Made by a program: the position numbers and the translations under genes. A stretch of DNA of 64,000 bases from Hyphomicrobiales bacterium (GTDB lineage Bacteria; Pseudomonadota; Alphaproteobacteria; Rhizobiales; Rhizobiaceae). How positions within the stretch are numbered: the first letter of the stretch is position 1; every line of letters starts with the position of its first letter. Location: contig UEHQ01000015.1 in NCBI GenBank assembly GCA_900489925.1, positions 62,001-126,000 on the forward strand, written 5' to 3'. The notes under the pieces are model-generated. The model did no database searches. It was not told the origin of the DNA and saw only the letters and a list, made by a program, of their open reading frames with translations. This document shows, piece after piece, positions 36,980-46,468 of this stretch.

Positions 36980-37088
36980 GAAGCAATCCCGCAATCTTCA
37001 TCGATCCGTCATCCGATAACCGTCGGATATTGTTGCATTCGGTGGTCGAGCCACATACTCCTTGAAGCCAGCGAGAAGGAGTATTCAC

Positions 37089-38048
37089 TTGGCGAACAAG
37101 TCGATCGATCATGCTTTCACGGCAACGAGCCTTACCTCCGCGGCCACGGATCCCACCTTTGCCGGAGCGTTGTCCTTCATGCGTCGCCGCTTCACGAAGG
37201 ACCTGACTGGCGCCGACGTGGTGGTGTGGGGCGTTCCCTTCGACGCCGCGACGTCCAACCGGCCGGGCACGCGCTTCGGGCCGCAGGCGATCCGCCGGGC
37301 TTCGGCGATCTTCGACAACGATCCCCAGTATCCCTTCAACCGCGACCTGTTCGAACACATGGCGGTCATCGACTACGGCGACTGCCTGCTCGACTACGGC
37401 AACCATCATGAGACGCCGGCCGCGATCGAAAAGCAGGCAAAGACGATCGTCGACAGCGGCGCCTTCATGCTGACGCTCGGTGGCGACCACTATGTGACCT
37501 GGCCGATCCTCAAGGCGCATGCGGCCAAGCACGGTCCGCTGGCGCTGGTGCAGTTCGACGCACACCAGGATACGTGGTTCGACGACAACAAGCGGATCGA
37601 CCACGGCTCCTTCGTGGCGCGCGCGGTCCGCGACGGCATCATAGATCCTGATCGCTCGATCCAGATCGGTATCCGCACGCATGCGCCGGACGATTTCGGC
37701 ATCAGTATCCTCTACGGCCACCAGGTCGAGGACATGAGTGCGGCCGAGATCGCATCGATGATCATTTCGCACACCAAGGGTGCGCCGGCCTACCTGACCT
37801 TCGATATCGATTGCCTGGATCCGGCTTATGCGCCCGGCACCGGCACGCCGGTTTCGGGTGGCCCGTCCAGCGCCAAGATCCTTTCGGTGCTGCAGCGGCT
37901 GCACCAGCTCGATATCCGCGGCGCCGACGTCGTTGAAGTGTCGCCCGCCTACGATCATGCCGACATCACCGCCATTGCGGGGGCGACGGTCGCGATGTAT
38001 ATGCTGGGGCTACATGCCGAACGACGCGCGACAGCGTCACACGGCTGA
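37089..38048 (+). CDS. speB: Agmatinase (ureohydrolase family)
   Basis: The enzyme hydrolyses agmatine to putrescine and urea using two manganese ions. The metal-ligand motifs are GGDHYVTWP, FDAHQDTW and TFDIDCLDPAYAPGTGTP. The start is a TTG at 37089 (LANKSIDHA) with AAGGAG 7 bases upstream. No suitable ATG exists. This gives 319 residues. Related guanidino hydrolases share these motifs, so substrate specificity is inferred. It lies between rplM-rpsI and argC, an order I recall from Sinorhizobium. Confidence 0.9.
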   Translation: MANKSIDHAFTATSLTSAATDPTFAGALSFMRRRFTKDLTGADVVVWGVPFDAATSNRPGTRFGPQAIRRASAIFDNDPQYPFNRDLFEHMAVIDYGDCLLDYGNHHETPAAIEKQAKTIVDSGAFMLTLGGDHYVTWPILKAHAAKHGPLALVQFDAHQDTWFDDNKRIDHGSFVARAVRDGIIDPDRSIQIGIRTHAPDDFGISILYGHQVEDMSAAEIASMIISHTKGAPAYLTFDIDCLDPAYAPGTGTPVSGGPSSAKILSVLQRLHQLDIRGADVVEVSPAYDHADITAIAGATVAMYMLGLHAERRATASHG

Positions 38049-38111
38049 CTTATCCCTCTTACAAAATGAATCCGGACTTCATTCCAACCTATTGAAATTG
38101 TGAGCAAGACA

Positions 38112-39044
38112 ATGGCACCGAAGATCTTCATCGATGGCGAACATGGCACGACGGGCTTGCAGATCCGCACGCGCATGGCTGGTCGCCGCGACGTCGAGCT
38201 TCTGTCCATTCCGGAAGCGGAGCGCCGCAATGCCGCGATCCGCGAGGACATGCTGAACAGCGCCGATATCGCGATCCTCTGCCTTCCCGACGATGCGTCG
38301 AAGGAAGCCGTGCAGATGGTCTCGGCCAACAACAATGTCCGCGTCATCGACACGTCGACCGCCTACCGCGTTAATCCCTCCTGGGCCTATGGCTTCGCCG
38401 AGATGGACAAGGAGCAGGCAGACAAGATCAGGTCGGCGCGTTTCGTTGCCAATCCGGGCTGCTATCCCACCGGCGCCATCGGACTGATGCGGCCGCTGCG
38501 CGCCGCCGGAATCCTGCCGGACGGCTACCCGGTGACCGTCAACGCGGTTTCCGGCTACACCGGTGGCGGCAAGCAGATGATCGCACAGATGGAAGACCAG
38601 AGCCGCGACGACGCGATCAGCGCGCCACACTTCCTCTATGGGCTGCCGCTGACGCACAAGCACGTCCCCGAAATGAAGATCCACGGCCTGCTCGACCGCG
38701 CGCCGATCTTCGCGCCGTCGGTCGGCAAGTTCGCGCAGGGCATGATCGTGCAGGTACCGCTGCACCTCGACATGCTGGCGCCGGGCGCGACGCTTGAGAG
38801 CATTCATGCCGCCCTCACCGCCCACTATGCAGGCCAGGATATCGTCTCGGTCGTTCCGCTTACCGAAAGCAGCAAGCTCGCGCGCGTCGATGCCGTGGAA
38901 CTCGCCGGCAAGGATACGATGAAGCTCTTCGTGTTCGGCACGCCAGGCGATTCGCAGGTCAATCTGGTTGCCCTGCTTGACAATCTCGGCAAGGGCGCGT
39001 CGGGAGCCGCGGTGCAGAACATGGATCTGATGCTGGCCTCCTAG
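38112..39044 (+). CDS. argC: N-acetyl-gamma-glutamyl-phosphate reductase
   Basis: ArgC catalyses the NADPH-dependent third step of arginine biosynthesis. The 310-residue protein belongs to the short type-2 class. [17 protein letters not shown] is the cofactor site, [17 protein letters not shown] carries the catalytic cysteine, and LTHKHVPEM is conserved. The ATG at 38112 (MAPKIFIDG) is preferred over a GTG at 38100. It follows speB by 63 bases and may be co-transcribed. Confidence 0.97.
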   Translation: MAPKIFIDGEHGTTGLQIRTRMAGRRDVELLSIPEAERRNAAIREDMLNSADIAILCLPDDASKEAVQMVSANNNVRVIDTSTAYRVNPSWAYGFAEMDKEQADKIRSARFVANPGCYPTGAIGLMRPLRAAGILPDGYPVTVNAVSGYTGGGKQMIAQMEDQSRDDAISAPHFLYGLPLTHKHVPEMKIHGLLDRAPIFAPSVGKFAQGMIVQVPLHLDMLAPGATLESIHAALTAHYAGQDIVSVVPLTESSKLARVDAVELAGKDTMKLFVFGTPGDSQVNLVALLDNLGKGASGAAVQNMDLMLAS

Positions 39045-39056
39045 TGCTGAGCGGCC

Positions 39057-39482
39057 GTGGGCAATGCCAAGCGCCTAGCCCTGACGTTCGCAACGATCGC
39101 GCTCGTCGATCTTTTACTGCTTGGCCTGCTGACACTTTGGCAGATGACAGGAGACCTTTTGCGTGGGGCCGCTATCGGTCTTGATCCAGACCTCTGGCTT
39201 GCCGCGTTGCTCCTTTTTCTATTGCTGTTGCCGACGGGAATATTGATAGACGCCGTCTCGATTGCTCTTCCTCGGGCAACGAGCGGCCTCAGCGCATATC
39301 TGGTGCAGCCGATAGGAGGCGGCCTTTTTGCCGGTACGAGCATGCTTTGGCTGTCACATGTCGAAACCTACTTCACCCCACCAGGATACGAGGCGGCCTA
39401 TTTTTTCGTTGGCGCGGCAGTTGGCGGCATGTACGGCATCGTGCGCGCAAATATGCAGTACCGTTTCCAACCAAATGCCTGA
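39057..39482 (+). CDS. Hypothetical four-helix membrane protein
   Basis: This 141-residue protein has four hydrophobic segments (about residues 8-30, 45-72, 82-103 and 115-130). It starts at a GTG (39057), 12 bases after argC, and could be read from the same transcript. No family motif is recognised. The last helix contains a Gly-rich pattern (FFVGAAVGGMYGIV). Confidence 0.65.
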   Translation: MGNAKRLALTFATIALVDLLLLGLLTLWQMTGDLLRGAAIGLDPDLWLAALLLFLLLLPTGILIDAVSIALPRATSGLSAYLVQPIGGGLFAGTSMLWLSHVETYFTPPGYEAAYFFVGAAVGGMYGIVRANMQYRFQPNA

Positions 39483-39537
39483 CCTCCGGTGGTGTGCTTC
39501 CGTATGACATGCACCTTGCCCCACGGAATTTTGTGCA

Positions 39538-40329
39538 ATGGCAACTAGCCAGTTTGTGACCGACATGACCGCCTGGTTTTCTGCCGCGCTGCCGGATCAT
39601 GGTCTCTATTCGCTGATCGTCATCGCCTGCATCGCCGGCCTCGCGCGCGGCTTTTCGGGCTTTGGCGCGGCGCTGATCTTCATTCCGCTCGGCGGGGCCA
39701 TCATTGGGCCAAAGCTGATCTCGCCCGTGCTGCTCGTGATCGACGGGCTGGCGACACTGGGCATGATCCCACCCGCCTGGCAGCGCGCGAACCGGCGAGA
39801 GGTCTTTACGATGGCCGCTGGCGCGATGCTGGGCGTGCCGGCCGGAACCGCCGTGCTGGCGTTGCTCGATCCCCTGCTCCTGCGCTGGTCGATCACGATC
39901 ATTGCCGTGTTGCTGCTGGCGCTGCTCGTCTCGGGCTGGCGTTATCATGGAAAGCCGCATTCCTATCTCAGCGCCGGTGTCGGTCTTGTTGCCGGGCTGT
40001 TCAGCGGTGCGGCGCAGCTGGGTGGCCCGCCGGTGGTTGCCTACTGGCTGGGTGGGAAGACCGACTTCACCAAGGTCCGGTCCAACATCATTCTCTATTT
40101 CGCCATCTCCACCTGCTTCAGCGTGGTGAGCTATTACGCTGGCGGATTGTTCGTACCCACGGTGTTTGCGCTGACGCTCGTCATCCTGCCAAGCTATGCG
40201 ATCGGCCTGTTCGCCGGCTCCAGGCTCTTCGGGCTGGCGCGGGAGAGCGCCTTCCGAGTGATCTGCTATGGCCTGATTGGCGCCTCGGCTTTTCTGGGCA
40301 TGCCGGCGCTAGACGGCATCCTGCGCTGA
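39538..40329 (+). CDS. TauE/SafE-family membrane permease
   Basis: This 263-residue protein has about eight membrane helices and two copies of the TSUP motif: LARGFSGFGAALIFIPL in the first half and LVAGLFSGAAQLGGPPVVAYWL in the second. Family members export sulfite, sulfonates or sulfoacetate. The substrate here is unknown, and no sulfonate genes are adjacent. Confidence 0.88.
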   Translation: MATSQFVTDMTAWFSAALPDHGLYSLIVIACIAGLARGFSGFGAALIFIPLGGAIIGPKLISPVLLVIDGLATLGMIPPAWQRANRREVFTMAAGAMLGVPAGTAVLALLDPLLLRWSITIIAVLLLALLVSGWRYHGKPHSYLSAGVGLVAGLFSGAAQLGGPPVVAYWLGGKTDFTKVRSNIILYFAISTCFSVVSYYAGGLFVPTVFALTLVILPSYAIGLFAGSRLFGLARESAFRVICYGLIGASAFLGMPALDGILR

Positions 40330-40439
40330 GCCTCGGCACGGGCCTCCACCGAACGGCTGAGAGCGCCGTTTTGCGGCTTCGTTGATCAACTGCCGCAAGC
40401 CGCATACAGTTGCCCCCGAGGAGTTCAGAGGGAGCAATC

Positions 40440-41210
40440 ATGAATACCGTCTTGTTCGGTATTGCCTTCATCGGCGGCACGATCGTCGTAACCCTTGCGT
40501 TTTATTTTCTCATGCGCCTCGTCATGGGCACCGACCCGACCGGCAAGGACCGCGAGCTGGCCGGCGCGATCGTCCTGCGCATCTCATCCCTCCACGCCCT
40601 CATCCTGGCACTGGTGTTCGCCCAGGAGATGATCGAGTACCAGCAACTGAAATTCGAGAGCGTGACAGAGGCCAACGCGATTGCCGACATCTATTACGAT
40701 GCGGATCGTTACGGCTCGGACGAAAAGCAATCAATTCAACAGGCGCTGTTCGAGTATGTGCAGATCGTCGTCGACGAGGAATGGCATGAGCTTGGTTCGA
40801 CGGGAGAGCTGTCACAGACGGCCTGGAGCAAGTGGGATAGCGTCTACCAGAGAATTCTCGATCTGACGCCCACCAACCCGCGACAACAGAGCATCAGGGA
40901 GCACATGCTGGTCGACGTCCACAGTATCGCGGATTCCCGCGACAAACGGGCCAACAGCGGCACGGACTCCATCAGCAGCATCTTCTGGTTTGCGGCGATC
41001 TCCGGCGTCGTTTTCATGGCGCTCGGCTATTATCCCTACCCCCCCGATCCGCGAAACCTGTTGCTTCTATGCGTGCTTGGCGCGTTCACCGGCATCATCC
41101 TGTTCTTCATCTACGCCTTCTCCAACCCCTACAACCCGCCCGCGACGCTGGAACCAGCGGCGTTCGAGCGGCTGTTGCAGGAGATGGCGGCGCCAGTGGC
41201 CGATAACTGA
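40440..41210 (+). CDS. DUF4239-type membrane protein
   Basis: This 256-residue protein has two N-terminal hydrophobic segments (about 3-28 and 42-62). A soluble helical middle region of about 110 residues follows, then two C-terminal helices (about 180-200 and 208-230). The pattern LHALILALVFAQEMIEYQQLKFESVTEANAIADIYYD resembles the bestrophin-like DUF4239 family. The ATG at 40440 has GAGGGAG upstream. Function unknown. It converges with the DoxX gene. Confidence 0.78.
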   Translation: MNTVLFGIAFIGGTIVVTLAFYFLMRLVMGTDPTGKDRELAGAIVLRISSLHALILALVFAQEMIEYQQLKFESVTEANAIADIYYDADRYGSDEKQSIQQALFEYVQIVVDEEWHELGSTGELSQTAWSKWDSVYQRILDLTPTNPRQQSIREHMLVDVHSIADSRDKRANSGTDSISSIFWFAAISGVVFMALGYYPYPPDPRNLLLLCVLGAFTGIILFFIYAFSNPYNPPATLEPAAFERLLQEMAAPVADN

Positions 41211-41217
41211 CTGGCGG

Positions 41218-41628
41218 CTAGCGCAGCGCTGTGCGGAGCCTGTTGTCTCTTACGACAAGCGTCTCGCCGGGCCCGTGCACGGCCGCAAAGAGCAGGCCGG
41301 CAAGGAAGGTGAAGTGGTCGATGAAGAAGCCGAACTCGGCCTGATTGCCGCTCCAGTGGCCAGGCCCGTGAAAAGCAAAGGCAAGGAAGATAACGTAGAC
41401 GCCGGCCAGTAATGCCGCCTGGGAAAAGAAGGCGCCGGTCAGGAACGCAAGCGCCAGCGCAAGCTCAAAGAAGGCAGCCACCCAGGCGAGGAACAATGGA
41501 GCCGGAAAGCCCGCCGAGGCGATGTAGCTCGCAGTCGATTGCATGTCGATAAACTTGAAGCTCGTCGCCATCAGGAACACCCCCGCAAAGATGAGGCGTG
41601 CGACGAGAATTGCGATTGTCCTACCCAT
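41218..41628 (-). CDS. DoxX-family membrane protein
   Basis: This 136-residue four-helix protein has the DoxX pattern. The first helix is LVARLIFAGVFLMATSFKFID, followed by SYIASAGFPAPLFLAWVAAFFELALALAF and HFTFLAGLLFAAVHGPG. The ATG at 41628 is chosen. DoxX proteins are linked to respiratory and oxidative-stress functions, but specific roles are largely unknown. It is a single gene. Confidence 0.88.
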   Translation of the reverse strand: MGRTIAILVARLIFAGVFLMATSFKFIDMQSTASYIASAGFPAPLFLAWVAAFFELALALAFLTGAFFSQAALLAGVYVIFLAFAFHGPGHWSGNQAEFGFFIDHFTFLAGLLFAAVHGPGETLVVRDNRLRTALR

Positions 41629-41985
41629 GATGTTGTCCTCCCCGGCCGGTGGCCTTCCGTTTCGATCTCCGGCAGTTGATGCCTGTTGACCTCTCGCTGC
41701 AAGGACGGATTGCGGGCCGTCGTTCCGACAGGCCCGCACAATCTTTTTTTGATCGCCCCGCGAGATCGGAGAGATTGCCCGCACGATGCGGGCGCTCCTA
41801 TTTTGATTCAAGTCGTTCACATCCAGATTCCGGAAACTCTGAGAAGCCATTGATCTCGGAATCGTTTGAGACGATCAGGTCGGCATCGATCTTTATGCAA
41901 TTTCTATTTCTCGCGGCGGGTAGCGGAATGGATTTCCTACGGCGGTCGGCGGTAGCCTTTCCTCATGATGCACAAGGTGAACGTC

Positions 41986-42150
41986 ATGAGAGACTTCAGT
42001 TCTTCGAGCCTGCACATCTCGCGGCCGGAGCAGCGCGTACCGAAACGGCGGATGCGTGAAAGGCGAACAGCGCAGGCCATGATCCTGTTCGGCGTCGTGC
42101 TGGCGGCGGTGGAACTTTATGTGATCCTGGGCGGGTTCTGGCACCAATGA
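41986..42150 (+). CDS. Small single-helix membrane protein overlapping the DapA-like gene
   Basis: This 54-residue frame has a basic N-terminal half (VPKRRMRERR) and one hydrophobic helix (QAMILFGVVLAAVELYVILG). AAGG lies about 8 bases before the ATG at 41986. ATGs at 41965 and 41968 are alternatives. Its TGA overlaps the ATG of the next gene by 4 bases, which is the main support for it being real and translationally coupled. I do not recognise it. Confidence 0.6.
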   Translation: MRDFSSSSLHISRPEQRVPKRRMRERRTAQAMILFGVVLAAVELYVILGGFWHQ

Positions 42151-43034
42151 GACAGAGCAGCCCCTTGCGTCTCGGGGCCGTCACGACGGCCTTGATAACG
42201 CCCTTCCGTGGCGAGGCAGTCGATCTTTCCGCGCTGGAAAGTCTCGCCATCAGGCAGATCCAGTCCGGCATCGGCGGCATCGCCGTCTGCACGGTCACGG
42301 AAGGCCCGACCCTTTCAATGCTTGAGCGTTCGGCAGTCCTTCAATGCTGCATCCGGGCGGCCGATCGCCGCGTTCCAATACTCGCCGCGACCGGCACCAC
42401 CTGCACGCTCGAAACGATAAGGTTCACTCAGCAGGCCGAAGCTCTCGGCGCGGCCGCCGCGATCGTGACCGTGCCGTACTATTCGAAGCCCGGACAGCGC
42501 GGCATTCTCCACCATTTTGAGGCGCTCGCCATGGAAACCAGTATCCCGGTCATCGTGGACGACAACCCGGCGCGCTCGGCAAGCTGCCTCTCGCCACGGA
42601 CACTGGAGGCGCTTGCGTCCATTCCTTCGATCATCGGCGTCATCGGGCACGGGATGCAGCCTCCATCGCCTGCGTTGCGCGAACGCCTGCTGTTCCTCTC
42701 CGACAGCGACGATACCTCGCTCGCTTTTCTGAGCGGCTACGGCACCGGCATCATCTCGTCCGGCGCCAATATCCACCCGCGATTGTTCAACTCGCTCCAC
42801 AATGCCGCCCTCGCCGGCAATATTCCGGGAGCTCTGGCGCTTGAACGGCGGCTGCATACGTTGATGCAGATACTGGGCGACCAGGCACCGGCGCAGATCA
42901 AATATGCGCTGCGGCTTCTCCTGGATATCGATCCAACAGTGCGGCTGCCGATGGTGGAGCTTGATACCGAGGAGAAGGCAGCCGTTTTCGAAGCACTCAC
43001 CTCCACCGCCGAAACGCGCCCGCTGGCGTCCTGA
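42147..43034 (+). CDS. DapA/NanA-superfamily protein lacking catalytic residues
   Basis: This 295-residue protein has the TIM-barrel outline of dihydrodipicolinate synthase: GAVTTALITPF at the start, ALGAAAAIVTVPYYSKPGQRGILHHFEALA in the middle, and RLPMVELDTEEKAAVFEAL at the end. The Schiff-base lysine position (GIKE in DapA) reads GVIG, with I166. The tyrosine of the YNVPSRTG motif is D138 (DDNPARSA). The GTTGES loop is replaced by CTVTEG. It therefore cannot work as a normal lyase or synthase. It could bind a ligand or regulate. The overlap with the small membrane protein suggests they act together. Confidence 0.85.
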   Translation: MRQSSPLRLGAVTTALITPFRGEAVDLSALESLAIRQIQSGIGGIAVCTVTEGPTLSMLERSAVLQCCIRAADRRVPILAATGTTCTLETIRFTQQAEALGAAAAIVTVPYYSKPGQRGILHHFEALAMETSIPVIVDDNPARSASCLSPRTLEALASIPSIIGVIGHGMQPPSPALRERLLFLSDSDDTSLAFLSGYGTGIISSGANIHPRLFNSLHNAALAGNIPGALALERRLHTLMQILGDQAPAQIKYALRLLLDIDPTVRLPMVELDTEEKAAVFEALTSTAETRPLAS

Positions 43035-43087
43035 CCGCCTGTGCGACCGCGTCGTCGAATCCCCGACATTTCACGAAAGGAACCGAA

Positions 43088-43348
43088 ATGCCCCTCCTCC
43101 ATCACGCTCGCCGTTTCGCAGCAGCCAGCCCGCAAGCGCTGCCGCGTTTCACGATCGGCAGCAACCGCGCAGGGCGCTGGGTCGTCAACGATCGTGAGGG
43201 ACGCGTCGGTGGCATATTCGTCAGCCGGGATGCGGCGCTGCATTTCGCGACCGAGGAATGCGACCACGATCTCAGCCAGATCTCGTTCGCTCCAGGGGAA
43301 ACGGCTCTCCGTCTCATCGAAGGCGGCCCGGATCCCATCGTCCATTAG
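43088..43348 (+). CDS. Small conserved hypothetical protein
   Basis: This 86-residue soluble protein contains RFTIGSNRAGRWVVNDREGRVGGIFVSRDAALHFATEEC, a compact beta-rich pattern that I have seen in short rhizobial proteins without assigned function. AAAGGAACCGAA precedes the ATG at 43088. It follows the DapA-like gene by 53 bases and may share its transcript. Confidence 0.75.
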   Translation: MPLLHHARRFAAASPQALPRFTIGSNRAGRWVVNDREGRVGGIFVSRDAALHFATEECDHDLSQISFAPGETALRLIEGGPDPIVH

Positions 43349-43445
43349 TGGCTTTGCAGAAATCCCGGCTGGGCCCTCAAAGACCAACTCTTCCTTAACC
43401 GGGAATCGCTAATGTCCGTCGCAATAGACGACGGACGCCCCCATA

Positions 43446-43751
43446 ATGCCGAAACCCAATTTTCGCTTCACCCACTATGACCTCAAGGAACAGCGATCTG
43501 GGACGATCATCGAGGTGACGCTGTCAGCTGTCGCGAATGTTCGCTTGATGACGGCGCCGAACTACCAGCGTTTCACCGAAGTGCTCGACTTCAAATATGT
43601 GGGCGGTATCGCGCGCAAATCACCTGTGAAATTGTCGATCCCGGAAAGCGGCCACTGGCATCTGGTGGTCGACATGGAAGGGCATCATGGCCTGGCGGAG
43701 TCTGCCGTGAAACTGATTGCCGCGCCCGCAGGTCAGGTGCGCGCCTCCTGA
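43446..43751 (+). CDS. DUF1883-domain protein
   Basis: This 101-residue protein matches the DUF1883 pattern: FTHYDLKEQRSGTIIEVTLSAVANVRLMTAPNYQRF, then YVGGIARKSPVKLSIPESGHWHLVVDMEG. Family members are small cytosolic proteins, sometimes fused to TIR domains. Function unknown. It ends one base before the convergent rarA stop. Confidence 0.85.
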   Translation: MPKPNFRFTHYDLKEQRSGTIIEVTLSAVANVRLMTAPNYQRFTEVLDFKYVGGIARKSPVKLSIPESGHWHLVVDMEGHHGLAESAVKLIAAPAGQVRAS

Positions 43752-45068
43752 TCAGCGCTGATTGCGCTCCTTGCGAAGCTTCGCCCACCAATCCAGACGC
43801 TTCCTGATATCCCGCTCGAAGCCGCGTTCCGGCGGGTCATAGAAGGTCTGGCGCCCCATCTTTTCCGGAAAATAGTCCTGGCCCGAGAAGGCATCCGGCT
43901 CGTCGTGATCATAGCGATAGCCTTCGTTATAGCCTTCGTCCTTCATCAGCTTCGTCGGCGCATTGAGAATGTGCTTCGGCGGCAGGAGCGAACCGTTCTG
44001 CTTGGCCGCCTGCGTCGCGGCCTTGAACGCGGTGTAGACGGCGTTCGATTTCGGGGCCGTGGCGAGATAGACGCAAGCCTGCGCCAGCGCCAGTTCGCCC
44101 TCCGGAGAGCCCAGATAATCATAGGCATCCTTGGCGGCGTTGCAGATGACCAGCGCCTGGGGATCTGCGAGGCCGATATCCTCCACGGCCATGCGCACCA
44201 GCCGGCGTCCGAGGTATAGCGGATCCTCGCCGGCATCGAACATGCGCGCGAGATAATAGAGCGCGGCATCGGGGTCGGAGCCGCGCACCGACTTATGCAG
44301 CGCGGAAATCAGGTTGTAGTGACCGTCCTGTGCCTTGTCGTAGACAGGGGCACGGCGCTGGACGATCCTCGTCAGACCTTCGGTGTCGAAGATCTCGCCC
44401 TGGCGGGCAGCGCGCCAGACCTCTTCGGCAAGCGTCAGCACCGCGCGACCATCGCCATCGGCCATGCGGAGCAGGCTGATCCTTGCCTCCGGCGTCAGCG
44501 GCAGGGGTTTCTGCTCGGTTGCCTCGGCCCGCTTCAACAGCTCTTCGAGGCTTGTATCATCATGCGACTTGAAGGTGAGGACACGGGCGCGCGACAAAAG
44601 AGCGGCATTGAGCTCGAACGACGGGTTCTCGGTCGTGGCGCCGACGAGGATGACGGTGCCGTCTTCCATGACAGGCAGGAAGCTATCCTGCTGCGCGCGA
44701 TTGAAGCGATGGATCTCATCGACAAAGAGCAGCGTCTGACGCCCGTCCATACGGCGCAGCCGCGCCGACTCGAACACCTTCTTGAGGTCGGCCACCCCGG
44801 AAAAGATCGCCGAAATCTGTTCGAAGGCGAGACCCGCCTCACCAGACAGCAACCGCGCAACGGTAGTCTTGCCGGTGCCGGGCGGGCCCCAGAAAATCAT
44901 CGATCCCAACGAGCCGCTTTCGATCATCCGCTTCAGAACGCCGTCATCACCGGTCAGGTGTTCCTGCCCGGTGACTTCGGAAAGCGTCTGCGGGCGAAGC
45001 CTGTCGGCAAGCGGTCGCCGGTTGGCGACTTCCTGCGGAATACGCGGCGCGAAGAGATCATTGCTCAT
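43752..45068 (-). CDS. rarA: Replication-associated recombination protein A (AAA+ ATPase)
   Basis: RarA (MgsA) is the bacterial homologue of Mgs1/WRNIP1. It acts at stalled forks together with clamp-loader and SSB proteins. The 438-residue protein has Walker A GPPGTGKTTVARLL and Walker B LLFVDEIHRFN. The arginine-finger/sensor segments VGATTENPSFELNAALLSRARV are present, and the C-terminal tetramerisation region contains PEGELALAQACVYLATAPKSNA. Its start overlaps the stop of the upstream HtrA protease gene by 4 bases. Confidence 0.97.
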   Translation of the reverse strand: MSNDLFAPRIPQEVANRRPLADRLRPQTLSEVTGQEHLTGDDGVLKRMIESGSLGSMIFWGPPGTGKTTVARLLSGEAGLAFEQISAIFSGVADLKKVFESARLRRMDGRQTLLFVDEIHRFNRAQQDSFLPVMEDGTVILVGATTENPSFELNAALLSRARVLTFKSHDDTSLEELLKRAEATEQKPLPLTPEARISLLRMADGDGRAVLTLAEEVWRAARQGEIFDTEGLTRIVQRRAPVYDKAQDGHYNLISALHKSVRGSDPDAALYYLARMFDAGEDPLYLGRRLVRMAVEDIGLADPQALVICNAAKDAYDYLGSPEGELALAQACVYLATAPKSNAVYTAFKAATQAAKQNGSLLPPKHILNAPTKLMKDEGYNEGYRYDHDEPDAFSGQDYFPEKMGRQTFYDPPERGFERDIRKRLDWWAKLRKERNQR

Positions 45069-46468
45069 CGGAAGAACTGCCGGATGCGCTGACCGTCACG
45101 TTCGATCTCGACGCGCCAGAAATTCGGTTCCTGGGTAGCGAGTGCGGCCAGATCCTTGGTGGTCTTCACCTCAGTGCCGTTGATGGACACGATGATGTCC
45201 TTCGGCTCAAAGCCAAGCTGCGCGGCGACCGAACCGTCCTTCACTTCGGCGACGACGACACCGGTCGACTCGGTCGGCATCCTCAGTTCGTCGGCAACAC
45301 GCGGCGACAGGTTCTCGACGACGGTGCCGGTAAAGGGCGAGCGACCGCCGATGGTGCGTTGATCGCGCGGTGCCGTTTCAGGTGCGCGGCCAAGCTCGAT
45401 GCCCAGCTGTTCCTCATGGCCGTTATCAACAACCGTCAGCTTGGCGGACTTTCCGAGACCGGCGGTCGTCAGACGATAGAGAAGCGCGTCGGGGTGCTCG
45501 ACAGGAACGCCATCGACGGCCGTAATCACCTCGCCCGCCTTCAAGCCCGCCTTCGCAGCTGGTCCGCCCTCGGTGACTTTCACCACGATTGCACCTCGCG
45601 CCTTGCTGAGCCCAAGCGCATCAGCAACCTCGGAGGTTACCGCATCGAAGGTCGCACCGACATAGGGGCGCTCGAAGGTCTTTACGCCAGCATCGGCCGA
45701 CGCCAGGAAAACCTTGACGAGATTGGCAGGAATCGCAAAGCCGATACCGTTCGAGCCGCCACCACGCGAAAAGATCGCCGTGTTGATGCCGATCAGCTCA
45801 CCCTTCATGTTCATCAAAGCGCCGCCGGAATTTCCGGGGTTGATCGAGGCGTCGGTCTGAATGAAGAAGCCGAACTCGTTTTTGACCACCTGGTTACGGG
45901 CCAGCGCCGAAACGATACCAGATGTGACAGTCTGGCCGACACCGAAGGGATTGCCGATCGCGAGGACAAGATCGCCGACCTCGACACTGTCGGAGTTGGC
46001 GATCGGTAGTGTCGGGAAGGTTTCCTTGGTGTCAATCTTCAAGACGGCAAGGTCGAAGCGGTCATCCTTCAACACGACCTTGCAGGGAAACTCCCGTCCG
46101 TCCGACAGGGCAACCTTGATATCGTCGGCACCTTCGATCACGTGGTTGTTGGTGACGATCGTGCCATTGGCTTCGACAATGACACCCGAACCGAGCGACG
46201 ATTGCTTCTCGGTTCTGTTCGGCATCTGCTGCCCGAAGAACTGCTCGAAGAAGGGATCGCCGGCGAAGGGCGACTGACGCCGGACGGTCTTTTCCGCATA
46301 GACGTTGACCACGGCGCCCGAGGTCTGCTTGACCAATGGCGCAAAGGAAAGCTGCATCTCCATCTGGCTCTGCGGCACGGTCTTGGCGGTCTGCGCATAG
46401 GCATCGAACGGCAGCACGAGCACCAGAGCCAACAGCGGCAATGCGGCGCGTTTCAACAGATCGTGCAT
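45065..46468 (-). CDS. degQ: Periplasmic serine protease of the Do/HtrA family
   Basis: This 467-residue protein has a signal peptide (residues 1-25, ending FDAYA), a trypsin-like domain and two PDZ domains (about 265-350 and 375-467). The catalytic triad is H109 (TNNHVIEGA), D139 (DDRFDLAVLKI) and S214 (NPGNSGGAL). It degrades or refolds damaged envelope proteins. The degQ/degS/mucD paralogue class cannot be settled from sequence alone. It shares a 4-base overlap with rarA, an unexpected envelope/DNA-repair pairing. Confidence 0.93.
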   Translation of the reverse strand: MHDLLKRAALPLLALVLVLPFDAYAQTAKTVPQSQMEMQLSFAPLVKQTSGAVVNVYAEKTVRRQSPFAGDPFFEQFFGQQMPNRTEKQSSLGSGVIVEANGTIVTNNHVIEGADDIKVALSDGREFPCKVVLKDDRFDLAVLKIDTKETFPTLPIANSDSVEVGDLVLAIGNPFGVGQTVTSGIVSALARNQVVKNEFGFFIQTDASINPGNSGGALMNMKGELIGINTAIFSRGGGSNGIGFAIPANLVKVFLASADAGVKTFERPYVGATFDAVTSEVADALGLSKARGAIVVKVTEGGPAAKAGLKAGEVITAVDGVPVEHPDALLYRLTTAGLGKSAKLTVVDNGHEEQLGIELGRAPETAPRDQRTIGGRSPFTGTVVENLSPRVADELRMPTESTGVVVAEVKDGSVAAQLGFEPKDIIVSINGTEVKTTKDLAALATQEPNFWRVEIERDGQRIRQFFR

